Shown piece by piece: positions 1 to 7,892 of a DNA stretch of 64,000 nt (the stretch's first letter is position 1; each line of letters opens with the position of its first letter). The stretch covers positions 2,728,001-2,792,000 of the forward strand of contig OZ241894.1 in assembly GCA_965203575.1 (NCBI GenBank). Direction: 5' to 3'. A program made the translations under genes and the position numbers. Below the pieces are notes generated by a model. That model was not told where the DNA came from and ran no database searches. It was given only the letters and a program-made list of their open reading frames with translations. This stretch comes from Aldehydirespirator sp965203575. Lineage in GTDB: Bacteria > Actinomycetota > Acidimicrobiia > Acidimicrobiales > Aldehydirespiratoraceae.

Positions 1-519
1 AGCGTTTGTCCAGCCGGCGAAGGTGTTGGCGTACCACAGCGTGGACGGCTTCCCGAGGTTCTTGGCGGCTGCCTTAGAGGCTCGACCGCCGCCTAGGCCG
101 TAGGAAGGCCAGACAGGCAACTCGATCCGGCCGAACGTCTCGATGTCGAAGCCGTAAGGGCCGATTGAGCGGCTGACGGCCATGCGTAGCTGAGTGTCGT
201 CGGACCAGCTGCCAGGGGGAAGAAGCACGTCGACGCCCCACCTGCCGCCGACTCGTCGTTCCCAGGCCATGAGGTGGTCGAGGGGTGCTCCCTGCGTCCG
301 CCGTTCGAGCCCCTTGCGGTCCACGAGTTCGCTGATGAAGCCGAGAGCATCTCCGTACGCCGCCCAAAGCATCGATCCCCGTGTCCTCGTCGCGCGCTCA
401 TCGCGGGCGTCGCCGATGGCGCACTGCGTGACGCTGGCCGCATCTGGAGCCCGCACCGCCTCGTCGGCTCTGCCGTCAGGCCACAGTTCTTGTTGAGAGG
501 CTTGGCTCGCGTCGCTCAT
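1..519 (-). CDS. ADP-ribosylglycohydrolase (DraG/ARH family), C-terminus off window
   Basis: The 173 visible residues are the N-terminal part of an ADP-ribosylglycohydrolase fold. A typical GDALG turn lies at residues 56-60 inside GSMLWAAYGDALGF, and the metal-binding motif SWSDDTQ lies near 104-110, equivalent to the usual TDDTQ. Residues 1-46 are an extra, poorly conserved leader. Family members remove ADP-ribose from proteins, and some act on nucleic acids, using two divalent metals. The ATG overlaps the stop of the DarT-like gene by 4 bases (ATGA), so the two are translationally coupled. This suggests the enzyme is the antidote that reverses DarT modification. The rest of the gene, including the C-terminal metal ligands, lies outside the window. 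Family assignment is fairly sure; the antidote role is inferred. Confidence 0.85.
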   Translation of the reverse strand, partial: MSDASQASQQELWPDGRADEAVRAPDAASVTQCAIGDARDERATRTRGSMLWAAYGDALGFISELVDRKGLERRTQGAPLDHLMAWERRVGGRWGVDVLLPPGSWSDDTQLRMAVSRSIGPYGFDIETFGRIELPVWPSYGLGGGRASKAAAKNLGKPSTLWYANTFAGWTNA

Positions 520-1205
520 CGAAATGCCTCCGGGTTCGGGTTGATCTTAGGCGCGTATGGGAAGTGGCAGAGAGCTGCCTCGACGGTGTCTTCCACATGA
601 TCGTCTGGGACTGTGACAGTGTGCAGGTGCTCTAGCGAAAGCTCGAACGGGTACAGCACCTCCGCCTGGGGGTCGGTGGTCTCGTACGGCTGGTGACTTC
701 TGCGGACTGTTCGGTTCTCGTGCCAGCGGGGCACGTCGGAAGCGAACAGTTGTTCGAATCCTTGCAGACCTCGGCAGCGGTGTGCGCCCGAATAGATGTT
801 GTTCGTGGTGCAGAACACGACGCCGGGATCGCCGAGGATCGCAGGGCCGAACTTTAGTATTACCCATACGTCATCGGGGTGCCAGCTTTGGGAACTCCGA
901 AACATGTGCAGGTTGATGTGTGTCACCGACAGGTTGACGTAGTCGTGCCAGATCTGATCGCGACATCGGTAAGCGGCATTCGCCTCGTAGACGTACCTGA
1001 GTCGCGCATCTTCCGGGAGTAGGTTTCGCGCCTTGATTGCAGAACTGTCGAGGATTCCTACGAGCCCTGGGATACGGGTGAAGTGAACGATGCTGGTTAT
1101 GCCGCGCTCTTCGGCGGCCCTCACCACCTCAGGGTGTCTCGGGGCGCGGCGTGCCTCCCCGCGCGACTGCGGCTCGGCCTCCGGCGCCCACTTCATCGTG
1201 CTCAT
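516..1205 (-). CDS. DarT-like ssDNA ADP-ribosyltransferase (DUF4433)
   Basis: A 229-residue protein of the DarT family, toxins that transfer ADP-ribose from NAD to bases in single-stranded DNA and block replication. The N-terminal NAD-binding signature is SIVHFTRIPGLVGIL (about residues 38-52, with His41 and Arg44). A DarT-like block HDYVNLSVTHINLHMF lies at 87-102. The motif PQAEVLYP at 179-186 places Glu182 where the DarT catalytic glutamate sits. The chosen ATG overlaps the helicase stop by 4 bases, and the stop overlaps the next start by 4. A longer reading extending upstream would run through the helicase gene and is rejected. DarT normally pairs with a macro-domain (DarG) or NADAR antitoxin; here the neighbour is a DraG-type hydrolase. 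Target base and activity cannot be read from sequence. Confidence 0.88.
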   Translation of the reverse strand: MSTMKWAPEAEPQSRGEARRAPRHPEVVRAAEERGITSIVHFTRIPGLVGILDSSAIKARNLLPEDARLRYVYEANAAYRCRDQIWHDYVNLSVTHINLHMFRSSQSWHPDDVWVILKFGPAILGDPGVVFCTTNNIYSGAHRCRGLQGFEQLFASDVPRWHENRTVRRSHQPYETTDPQAEVLYPFELSLEHLHTVTVPDDHVEDTVEAALCHFPYAPKINPNPEAFR

Positions 1206-2629
1206 GCCTTGATCAGCTTGTAGGTGGACGGGTCCAGGAGTCCGATGAGAGACGACTCTTCTCCCGGCTTGTAGCCAACCATCACCGACTTTCGGGCCCG
1301 GCCGACGGCCATCGCCAGCATGCGGCGAAGCCGCTCGAGATCGGCGTCGCCCGTTTCGGGCCCGTGGGGCGTTACCTGCCGGCTGAGGCCGGGGAGCAAT
1401 ACATGGTCGAACTCCAGGCCCTTCGCGGAGTGGATGGTGCAGAGTGCGACTCGCTCGGGACCGGATGGCCACTCGTTCTCTCGGGTCAGTTCGCAGTAGG
1501 GGATCCCGCGACGGCGCAGCGTCCGTCGAGCCTCGTCGAACCAGCCTCCGCCACGAGGTTGGAGCAAGACCGCCGACTCCTTCCTCAGGTCGGCCTTGTG
1601 ATCGAGTCGGTCGAGCATGATCCTGAGTTGATCGCTGTACTTGCCGGCGATGACCCTCGGCTTGGCGCCGGGGCGATGACACGCGGAGAAGTCGGGCAGC
1701 GTGCCGTCGTCCTCGAGGGGTAGCCCGGCTACGAGCGGATGGGCGAAGGCGGCGATCGCGGCGGTGTTGCGGTAGTTGTCCTTGAGCCGGTAGATCATCT
1801 CGGGTCGAGCTGTGATGCCGACCTCCACCCACTTGAAGAACTGCGGGTAGATGCGCTGGACCGCGTCCAGCACGAACGTCGTGGTGTGCCGGTCCTGGAG
1901 GTGGCGCAGGATCGTGCGAACCTGGTTGGCCGAGAAGTCCTGAGCCTCGTCGACCACCACGACGTCGTAGAGGAGGTCGGGCCGGGCATCGGCAGCCAAC
2001 AGCGCGAGGTCGCTCCAGTCGATCTCGCCTCGCGCCCGCTTCGCTTCCATGTACGCGGGGATCACCTCGTCGACCAACTTCTTGCGCGTGGGTCGGGTGA
2101 CGCGAGGGGCGGTGCCTCTGCCCTCTCGAACGACTGTCAGGTAGTCGGCCAGGCTCGCCGCGTCGAAGTCGTTGGGGTCGTACTCGAAGCGACCGAGGAT
2201 GTACTGGACCTCATCGACCAAGAACTCCTGTTGGCGAGACGTAGCGAAGGTGTCAAGGTGCGGCCGAAGCAAGGATGCGCCCCTGTCGCCGCCCGCGATG
2301 TTCACGTCGCCCACCAAGGACCGAGCCCACCGGCCGAAGGTACTGACCTCGAGTACCAACGCATCGTTGTCGGGCGCCTCATGGCGGGCTAGCTCGGCGA
2401 TGTAGCCCTGGAGGGTCCGGTTGAATGTGAGCACCAGCACGCGTACCGGAGCGTCGCCGCGTCGCCGCTGGGGCTTCAGTCGGACGCTAATCTGCTCGCG
2501 CAGACGCAGCAGCGAGGTCGTGGTCTTGCCGCTTCCGGCAGCACCCCGGATGATACGAAACCCCTGTCGGACATCCCCGATCAGCTTCAACTGCTCCGGG
2601 GTCGGGGTGACGGATGGCAAGGCCCGCAC
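1202..2629 (-). CDS. SF1 (UvrD/Rep-like) DNA helicase
   Basis: A 475-residue superfamily 1 helicase. It has Walker A GAAGSGKT (29-36), Walker B VVVVDEAQD (224-232), motif IV-like DNYRNT (285-290), motif V TIHSAKGLEFDHV (about 399-411) and a motif VI-like MAVGRARKSV near 441-450. It is shorter than UvrD or Rep (about 700 residues) because the large 1B/2B insertions are reduced. The GTG start is supported by a GAGGAG ribosome site 6 bases upstream; a nearby ATG is out of frame. It heads a three-gene unit with the DarT-like and ADP-ribosylglycohydrolase genes through ATGA overlaps. In that context it may process DNA carrying ADP-ribose or sense replication intermediates, but this is inference. 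Confidence 0.9.
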   Translation of the reverse strand: MRALPSVTPTPEQLKLIGDVRQGFRIIRGAAGSGKTTTSLLRLREQISVRLKPQRRRGDAPVRVLVLTFNRTLQGYIAELARHEAPDNDALVLEVSTFGRWARSLVGDVNIAGGDRGASLLRPHLDTFATSRQQEFLVDEVQYILGRFEYDPNDFDAASLADYLTVVREGRGTAPRVTRPTRKKLVDEVIPAYMEAKRARGEIDWSDLALLAADARPDLLYDVVVVDEAQDFSANQVRTILRHLQDRHTTTFVLDAVQRIYPQFFKWVEVGITARPEMIYRLKDNYRNTAAIAAFAHPLVAGLPLEDDGTLPDFSACHRPGAKPRVIAGKYSDQLRIMLDRLDHKADLRKESAVLLQPRGGGWFDEARRTLRRRGIPYCELTRENEWPSGPERVALCTIHSAKGLEFDHVLLPGLSRQVTPHGPETGDADLERLRRMLAMAVGRARKSVMVGYKPGEESSLIGLLDPSTYKLIKA

Positions 2630-2729
2630 ATCGAACTCCTCATGTTGTCGGCCCCACTGCCTGGGACCACGTGAGCGTCACCTTAGCGACGGTCGCGGCG
2701 CGATGCGCGTAGCCCGCCTGTACACAGGG

Positions 2730-3440
2730 CTAGCGGGCGCGGAGGGTTAGGTTCTTGCGGTTGGTGATCTTGTAGTGGCGGTGGTCGTGGGTGATCCAGC
2801 CCAGCCGGACGAAGGCGTGGATCGCCTTGTTGACCCGCTCGCGGCTGGCTCCCACCATAGAGGCGAGCTCCTCCTGGGTGAGGGGCATCTCGAACTCGTC
2901 CTTGTCGCCAGCCATCTCCAGCAGACGCTTGGCGGTACGTCCCATCACGTCCAGGAACACCGTGTCGGACAGCGCCCGGTCCGTTGCTCTCAGCCTTCGA
3001 GCCAGGAGCTGCACCGCGCTCCACAGCGCCGTCGGATGGTTCTCGTAGAGCAGCCGCAACTCCGCGTAGGGCACCACCAGCACCTCGGACTCCTCCAGGG
3101 CCCGGGCTTGTGCCGAGCGGTTGAGGCCGTCGAGGAATCCCATCTCGCCGAACAGCTCACCGGGACCCAGCACCGCCAGGAGCGACTCCCGCCCGTCGTC
3201 GGACTCCTGGGCGATGGCCACCCGGCCCGAGAGCACCAGGTAGAACTCGCCGGGCTCGTCTGCCTCCTCGAACAGGATGACGTTCCGCTGCAGTGACTGC
3301 ACGCTGCCCGCGGCCGCAATGTGGTCGAGCTGCTCGTCATCGAGTTCGGCGAAGAGAATCGTCTCCCGCAGAGCCTCCCGCAGCGCGTCCGGGGAAGCCT
3401 CGATGGCCACATCGGGAGCCGTGGAGGTGGTGTCGGACAT
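2730..3440 (-). CDS. CRP/FNR-family transcriptional regulator
   Basis: An N-terminal cyclic-nucleotide-binding jelly roll carries the phosphate-cassette pattern GELFGEMGFLDGLNRSAQAR. A C-terminal winged helix follows, with recognition region LTQEELASMVGASRERVNKAI. The architecture and length (236 residues from this ATG) match actinobacterial CRP-like regulators. A GTG 15 bases upstream would add five residues. It is transcribed divergently from ispD with only 23 bases between start codons, so the two promoters must overlap and cross-regulation is possible. Ligand identity is not certain from sequence. Confidence 0.9.
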   Translation of the reverse strand: MSDTTSTAPDVAIEASPDALREALRETILFAELDDEQLDHIAAAGSVQSLQRNVILFEEADEPGEFYLVLSGRVAIAQESDDGRESLLAVLGPGELFGEMGFLDGLNRSAQARALEESEVLVVPYAELRLLYENHPTALWSAVQLLARRLRATDRALSDTVFLDVMGRTAKRLLEMAGDKDEFEMPLTQEELASMVGASRERVNKAIHAFVRLGWITHDHRHYKITNRKNLTLRAR

Positions 3441-3463
3441 AGCAAAGGCCCACACTAGTAGCG

Positions 3464-4192
3464 GTGAGTAAGAGTGATCGTGAGCGAAGCGGCCGATCTG
3501 GTGCGGGGGTTTGGACCATCGTGGCCGCAGCCGGGGAGGGCCACCGTTTCGGCGGGGCCAAGCAGTTCAGCCGCCTCGGGAACCGGTGCGTGATCGACTG
3601 GACTGTGCAGCGAGCCGCCCGCTGGTCCGAAGGTGTCGTGGTCGTGCTGCCCTCCGAACGCGCCGTAGGAGCGGACGCCTGGCAGCTGTCGGACCCCGAC
3701 GGCGACTGCGCCGGGCAGGTTGTCGCGGTGGCGGGCGGGGTGTTGCGCTCCGACTCGGTGCGCCGCGGGCTCAGCCGGGTTCCCGACGACGCCGAGATCG
3801 TCCTGGTGCACGACGGCGCCCGCCCGCTGGCCACCGACGGCGTGTTCGAGCGAGTGATCCAGGCGGTGCGCGCCGGTGCCGACGCCGCCATTCCGGTGAT
3901 CGACCTGACCGACACCATCCGCTGGCGGGGCGGGGGCACTGCCGATCGCCGCAAGCTGGCCGCGGTGCAGACACCCCAAGCCTTTCGAGCTGACGCTCTG
4001 CGGGCCGCCCACGCCGACGGGGCCGACGCGACCGACGACGCCACCCTGGTGGAGGCAGCCGGTGCGACGGTGGTCACCGTGGACGGCGACAGCCGCAACC
4101 TCAAGATCACCGAACCCCACGACCTCGTGGCGGCCGAAGCGCTGCTGGAGGCATGCGGACCGTCCGGCGGGGCAGGTGGTAACCATGGCTGA
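3464..4192 (+). CDS. ispD: 2-C-methyl-D-erythritol 4-phosphate cytidylyltransferase
   Basis: Catalyses CTP-dependent activation of MEP in the non-mevalonate isoprenoid pathway. The protein (242 residues) carries the nucleotide-binding signature TIVAAAGEGHRFGGAKQF, the VHDGARPL motif and LAAVQTPQAF, with a C-terminal DDATLVEAAG...GDSRNLKIT segment typical of IspD. The predicted GTG start gives a short polar extension before the core. The stop overlaps ispF by 8 bases, forming the common ispD-ispF pair. Confidence 0.95.
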   Translation: MSKSDRERSGRSGAGVWTIVAAAGEGHRFGGAKQFSRLGNRCVIDWTVQRAARWSEGVVVVLPSERAVGADAWQLSDPDGDCAGQVVAVAGGVLRSDSVRRGLSRVPDDAEIVLVHDGARPLATDGVFERVIQAVRAGADAAIPVIDLTDTIRWRGGGTADRRKLAAVQTPQAFRADALRAAHADGADATDDATLVEAAGATVVTVDGDSRNLKITEPHDLVAAEALLEACGPSGGAGGNHG

Positions 4193-4709
4193 GATTGGAA
4201 TGCGGGTCGGGCAGGGCTTCGACGTGCACCGCTACAGCGACGACCCGCAGCGGACGCTGGTGCTGGGCGGGGTGCGTTTCGACGACGAGCGCGGCCTCGA
4301 CGGGCACTCCGACGCCGACGCGGTCGCCCACGCCTGCATCGACGCGTTGCTGGCCGCCGCCGGCCTCGGCGACATCGGCCAGATGTTCAGCGATCGCGAC
4401 CCGGCCTGGGCCGGAGCCGACAGCATCGACCTGTTGCGTCGAGCCGCCGGCGCGGTGCGGGAGGCGGGATGGGATCCCGTCAACGTGTCGTGCACCGCGG
4501 TGCTCGACTCGCCCAAGTTGGCGCCCCACCGCGACATCATGCAGCAGCGCCTCAGTGCCGCCGCCGGCGCGCCCGTGATCGTCACCGGCCGCAGCACCGA
4601 GGGCGTGGGTGCTCTGGGCCGCGGCGAGGGGGTGGCCGCCATGGCGGTGGCCCTGGTGGCTCGACGGTCCGGCGATGCGGACGGGATCCGCGCCGATGGG
4701 CCGTCCTAA
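4185..4709 (+). CDS. ispF: 2-C-methyl-D-erythritol 2,4-cyclodiphosphate synthase
   Basis: Converts CDP-ME 2-phosphate to MEcPP with release of CMP, two steps after IspD. The 174-residue protein shows the Asp/His zinc-binding motif GQGFDVHRY, the GLDGHSDADAVAHA motif, the substrate loop GDIGQMFSD and the C-terminal TGRSTEGVGALGRGEG region. The ATG lies inside the end of ispD (8-base overlap) and the end overlaps rlmB by 14 bases, so the three genes are translationally linked. Confidence 0.96.
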   Translation: MAEIGMRVGQGFDVHRYSDDPQRTLVLGGVRFDDERGLDGHSDADAVAHACIDALLAAAGLGDIGQMFSDRDPAWAGADSIDLLRRAAGAVREAGWDPVNVSCTAVLDSPKLAPHRDIMQQRLSAAAGAPVIVTGRSTEGVGALGRGEGVAAMAVALVARRSGDADGIRADGPS

Positions 4710-5577
4710 CCGATCCAGCCGCCCCCGCCCGGGACAGCCACGAGGTTCGCGCCCGCATGCCGGCCGGTCCCGCGCCGCGAAGCCGGCGGGACGGGACCGC
4801 AGCGGCCTGGGCGGCGAACAGGTCGAGGGCCGCCAGGCGGTCAGGGAGCTTCTGCTGGCGGGCAGGCGGCGGACCCGCTCCGTCATGATCGCAAAGGGCC
4901 TCGATCCCGCGCCCATCGTCGAGCACATCGTTGAGCTGGCCCGCGAGCAGCGGTCTGCGGTCCGCGAGGTCAGCCGCTCCGAGCTCGATGCCACTGCCCG
5001 GACCGAGTCACCCCAGGGCGTCGTCGCCCGGGCCGATCCACTGCCGGAGGTCGAGGTGGCCGAGCTGGCTCAGGCGCCGACGGAAGGCGCCGCCGGCCGT
5101 GACGGTCGCTCGGCCGGAGCGCCCTTCCTGCTGGTCCTGGACGGCATCACCGATCCGGGCAACTTCGGCGCCGTGCTGCGCACCGCCGAGTGTGCCGGAG
5201 TGACCGGAGTCGTGCTGCGGAGCCACCGCTCCGCCCGGATCACCCCCACGGTGGCCAAGGCGGCCGCAGGCGCGGTGGAGCACCTCAGGTTTGCGGTCGT
5301 GCCCGGCATCCCGACCGCGCTGCGCACGCTGAGCAGCCACGACGTGTGGACGGTCGGGCTCGACGCGGCCGGGTCCCGACCCCTGCACGATCTCGATCTG
5401 GCGGGCGAGGCGGTGGCGCTGGTCCTGGGCTCCGAGGGCAGGGGACTGTCACGGCTGGTTGCCCAGCGCTGCGACGTGCTGGCCTCCATCCCGCTGCGGG
5501 GCACGCTGGGCTCTCTCAACGTCGCAGCCGCGGCCGCGGTGGCCTGCTTCGAGATGGCCCGCCGCCGCGAGCTCTAG
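4696..5577 (+). CDS. rlmB: 23S rRNA (guanosine-2'-O-)-methyltransferase, RlmB/TrmH family
   Basis: A SpoU-class trefoil-knot 2'-O-methyltransferase. The three motifs are present: DGITDPGNFGAVLRTAECAG, LVLGSEGRGLS and IPLRGTLGSLNVAAAAAV. An RlmB-type N-terminal substrate-binding domain begins with VEGRQAVRELL. The first 35 or so residues are Arg/Gly/Pro-rich and basic, as in actinobacterial homologues, and probably bind RNA. The ATG overlaps ispF, consistent with the ispD-ispF-rlmB order. The exact target nucleotide is inferred from family. Confidence 0.92.
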   Translation: MGRPNRSSRPRPGQPRGSRPHAGRSRAAKPAGRDRSGLGGEQVEGRQAVRELLLAGRRRTRSVMIAKGLDPAPIVEHIVELAREQRSAVREVSRSELDATARTESPQGVVARADPLPEVEVAELAQAPTEGAAGRDGRSAGAPFLLVLDGITDPGNFGAVLRTAECAGVTGVVLRSHRSARITPTVAKAAAGAVEHLRFAVVPGIPTALRTLSSHDVWTVGLDAAGSRPLHDLDLAGEAVALVLGSEGRGLSRLVAQRCDVLASIPLRGTLGSLNVAAAAAVACFEMARRREL

Positions 5578-5602
5578 TCCGGCTTCGGCACTAGAGGCCG
5601 CG

Positions 5603-6844
5603 CTAGCCCGAGATCTCGGCTAGGGCTGCGGCCGCCTCGGCGGGACGGCCGGCGATGACGCCGTCCACGCCCAGCGCGAACAGCTCGGCGTAGAACTCTC
5701 GGGTCTCCACCACGTCGGTCCCGCTCAGCCACACCCACACTTCCCGACCCTCGTCGTGCATCCGGGCCACGGTGTCGGGCGTCACCACCGGAATTCCCCG
5801 GTACGTGAACGGCACCTGAACAACCCCAATCGAAGGATCCAGCTCCTCGGTCCTCGTGAACCAGCCCAGCAGGGCCGCCTCTCCGGGAGTGGCCGCCACC
5901 GAGGGGGCCAGCGCGGTGAAGGCCGCCAGCACGTCGTCCTCGAAGCAGGCCACGATCACGGAGTCCTCCCGGCCCAACTCGGCGATTTCGGCCGCGAGCA
6001 CCTCCGCGGCGGCCATCCCCGTCGCGGGGTCCTCCTCGCCGTCCGGCCCGGGCTGCAGCTTGATCTCCACGTCTAGGACGTGGTGGGGGAAGCGCTCGGC
6101 CACCTCCCGGAAGGTCGGCACCCGGAAGTCGTCGGGCCCGAAGCCCTCGGGGGGCTCGACCGCCCCGGTGCGCACACCCCGGAACACGTACTCCTCGGTC
6201 GGCCGGGTCTGGTCGCCCCAGAAGCCGGCCACGAACCAGTAGGCGTTGTCGAGGGCCTGGACCTCCTCCAGGGTCAGGGCATTGACCGGACCGGAGGCCT
6301 CCGTGGTGCGGTCGACGGTGTCGTCGTGCTGGACGATCAGGGCCCCGTCGGCGGTCAGCATCACGTCCAGTTCGAGAATGTCGGCACCGGCGATCGCCGA
6401 CTGGGTGTAGGCGTAGACGGTGGAGTGGGGATAGTCCTGATCGCCGCCGGCGTGGGCGATCACGACCGGGCGGTCGAGCGCGACCAGCCCCTCCACTGTG
6501 GACGCCTCCGGCAGGAGCGCCAACGTGGTGGTCGTCGTGGGCGGGGGCGCTGTCGTGGTCGACGTGGTCGTGGTGGACGCGGTTGTGGTCGTGGAGGTGG
6601 CTGTGGTCGACCTGGCCGGTGCCGTCGAGGTGGTGGTCGAGGTTGTGGCCGGTGCCGTCGTCGAAGCCGGTGCGGCCGCGCTCGTGGTCGGAGCGGCTGC
6701 GTCCTGGAGCGGCTCCCCGTTACCGCCGGACCCGCCGCCGCAGGCCGCCATGAGGAGCGCTGCAGTCGCAGCGAGGCTGGCGGCCCACGCCGCGCCCAGG
6801 CTTCGCTTCCCAGCCGCGGTCCGGCTCCGACCGGTCACTGCCAT
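5603..6844 (-). CDS. Glycerophosphodiester phosphodiesterase lipoprotein
   Basis: A 413-residue exported protein. A basic N terminus and hydrophobic helix end in a lipobox LLMAAC with Cys35 as the lipidation site. A low-complexity Ala/Thr/Pro linker follows (about 45-110, long Thr runs), then a GDPD TIM barrel. The barrel keeps GADILELDVMLTADG and VQHDDTVDRTT, but the usual HRG is HAG and the usual PENT is PHST, so residues near the active site deviate. Predicted to hydrolyse glycerophosphodiesters at the cell surface. The reading frame stays open upstream of this ATG, but that part runs antisense through the SDR gene and is rejected. Confidence 0.86.
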   Translation of the reverse strand: MAVTGRSRTAAGKRSLGAAWAASLAATAALLMAACGGGSGGNGEPLQDAAAPTTSAAAPASTTAPATTSTTTSTAPARSTTATSTTTTASTTTTSTTTAPPPTTTTTLALLPEASTVEGLVALDRPVVIAHAGGDQDYPHSTVYAYTQSAIAGADILELDVMLTADGALIVQHDDTVDRTTEASGPVNALTLEEVQALDNAYWFVAGFWGDQTRPTEEYVFRGVRTGAVEPPEGFGPDDFRVPTFREVAERFPHHVLDVEIKLQPGPDGEEDPATGMAAAEVLAAEIAELGREDSVIVACFEDDVLAAFTALAPSVAATPGEAALLGWFTRTEELDPSIGVVQVPFTYRGIPVVTPDTVARMHDEGREVWVWLSGTDVVETREFYAELFALGVDGVIAGRPAEAAAALAEISG

Positions 6845-6871
6845 CGTGGCTGACGTTAGCCGCCGCCCACG

Positions 6872-6925
6872 CCGGGAATTTGCAGCGGTGGGTGCCCGAA
6901 ACGGCTTTCTGTGCTGCCAGTTCGG
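6872..6925. repeat. Nested inverted-repeat element, copy 1
   Basis: The left arm resembles GAATTTGCAGCG and the right arm is GCTGCCAGTTCGG; the pair forms an imperfect hairpin. It lies in the divergent gap between the GDPD lipoprotein and SDR genes, next to a second copy. The arms match elements near 54.4, 56.1 and 61.2 kb. Confidence 0.7.
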
Positions 6926-6943
6926 GAGGGGAGGTGGCCCGCG

Positions 6944-6996
6944 CCGGGAATTGGCAGCGTTTTGCACGGTATGCGTGCATTGTGCTGCCAGTTCGG
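6944..6996. repeat. Nested inverted-repeat element, copy 2
   Basis: The outer arms CCGGGAATTGGCAGC and GCTGCCAGTTCGG flank an inner stem TGCAC...GTGCA. It lies 37 bases before the SDR start codon. Its inner segment GCACGGTATGCGTGC is the exact reverse complement of the inner segment of the copy at 54.4 kb, so the two are nearly the same palindrome read in opposite senses. Confidence 0.8.
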
Positions 6997-7033
6997 CAGA
7001 ATGCCGTTCACAACTCCGGAAGGAACCCGAGAA

Positions 7034-7831
7034 ATGGCGATGAACGTTGATCGCTTGACTGAGCTGTTCGGACTCGACGGCAGGACGGCCGTCGTGACCG
7101 GCGGGAGCCGCGGCATCGGCCGCATGATCGCGGGCGGGCTGCTCGACGCGGGCTGCCGGGTGATCGTCTCGGCCCGCAAGGCCGACCAGCTCGCGGCGGC
7201 CGCGGAGGAGCTGTCGGCTCTGGGCCCCTGCGAGGCCGTACAAGCCGACCTGGCCACGCCCGAGGGCTGCCAGGCCCTCGCTGCGGAGGTGGCCCGGCGG
7301 TGGGAGTCTCTCGACATCCTCGTCAACAACGCCGGCGCCAGCTGGGGCGCCCGGCTGGACGAGTTCCCGGTGGACGGCTGGAACAAGGTGATCGACACCA
7401 ACGTGAGGGGACCGTTCTTCCTCACCCAGAAGTTGCTCGGCCTGCTGCGGGCCGCGGCCCGCCCGGAGGCACCGGCCCGGGTGATCAATGTCGCCTCCGT
7501 CGACGGTCTGAAGGTGCCCGACATGGAGACCTACTCGTACTCGGCGTCGAAGGCCGCGATCATCCACCTCACCCGCCATCTCGCCAAGCGACTCGCCCGG
7601 GAGCACATCACCGTCAACGCCATCGCTCCGGGGCCGTTCGACTCGAAGATGATGGCCTTCATCCTCGACGATCCGAAGGCCCGGGCCGAGCTGGCGGACA
7701 TGGTCCCCCTGGGCAGGATCGGCCAGCCCGACGACATGGCGGGAGCCGCCGTCTACCTGGCGTCGCGGGCCGGCTCCTACCTGACCGGCGCGACCGTGGC
7801 TGTGGGAGGCGGCATCGGCTTCGCCGACTGA
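7034..7831 (+). CDS. SDR-family NAD(P)-dependent oxidoreductase
   Basis: A classical short-chain dehydrogenase of 265 residues. It has the Rossmann motif TGGSRGIGR, the NNAGA motif, catalytic Ser in VINVASVDGL, the YSASK catalytic Tyr/Lys pair and a glycine-rich C terminus ending in GGGIGFAD. Closest in pattern to FabG-like or gluconate/3-oxoacyl reductases, but the substrate is not determined. The start ATG was chosen because it precedes the core closely and is preceded by an AAGGA-type site; a second in-frame ATG lies 6 bases later. Confidence 0.9.
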   Translation: MAMNVDRLTELFGLDGRTAVVTGGSRGIGRMIAGGLLDAGCRVIVSARKADQLAAAAEELSALGPCEAVQADLATPEGCQALAAEVARRWESLDILVNNAGASWGARLDEFPVDGWNKVIDTNVRGPFFLTQKLLGLLRAAARPEAPARVINVASVDGLKVPDMETYSYSASKAAIIHLTRHLAKRLAREHITVNAIAPGPFDSKMMAFILDDPKARAELADMVPLGRIGQPDDMAGAAVYLASRAGSYLTGATVAVGGGIGFAD

Positions 7832-7843
7832 GGCTCTCCCCGC

Positions 7844-7882
7844 GGCCCGAGCGGTCCGTGAGCGCAGCGAACAAGAGCGGGA
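7844..7882 (+). repeat. Dispersed 39-bp intergenic repeat, copy 1
   Basis: Begins GGCCCGAGCGGTCCGTGAGC and ends AACAAGAGCGGGA. It lies between the convergent ends of the SDR and P450 genes. Copies occur at 24333, 26132 and 29864. Confidence 0.85.
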
Positions 7883-7892
7883 TCGAGGCCGG

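Noticed and set aside
1739..2392. 217-codon plus-strand frame inside the helicase gene
   Set aside because: Antisense to intact helicase motifs, no family resemblance.
5603..7606. 667-residue version of the GDPD gene
   Set aside because: The extra N-terminal part is antisense to the SDR gene and lies before a clear signal peptide start.
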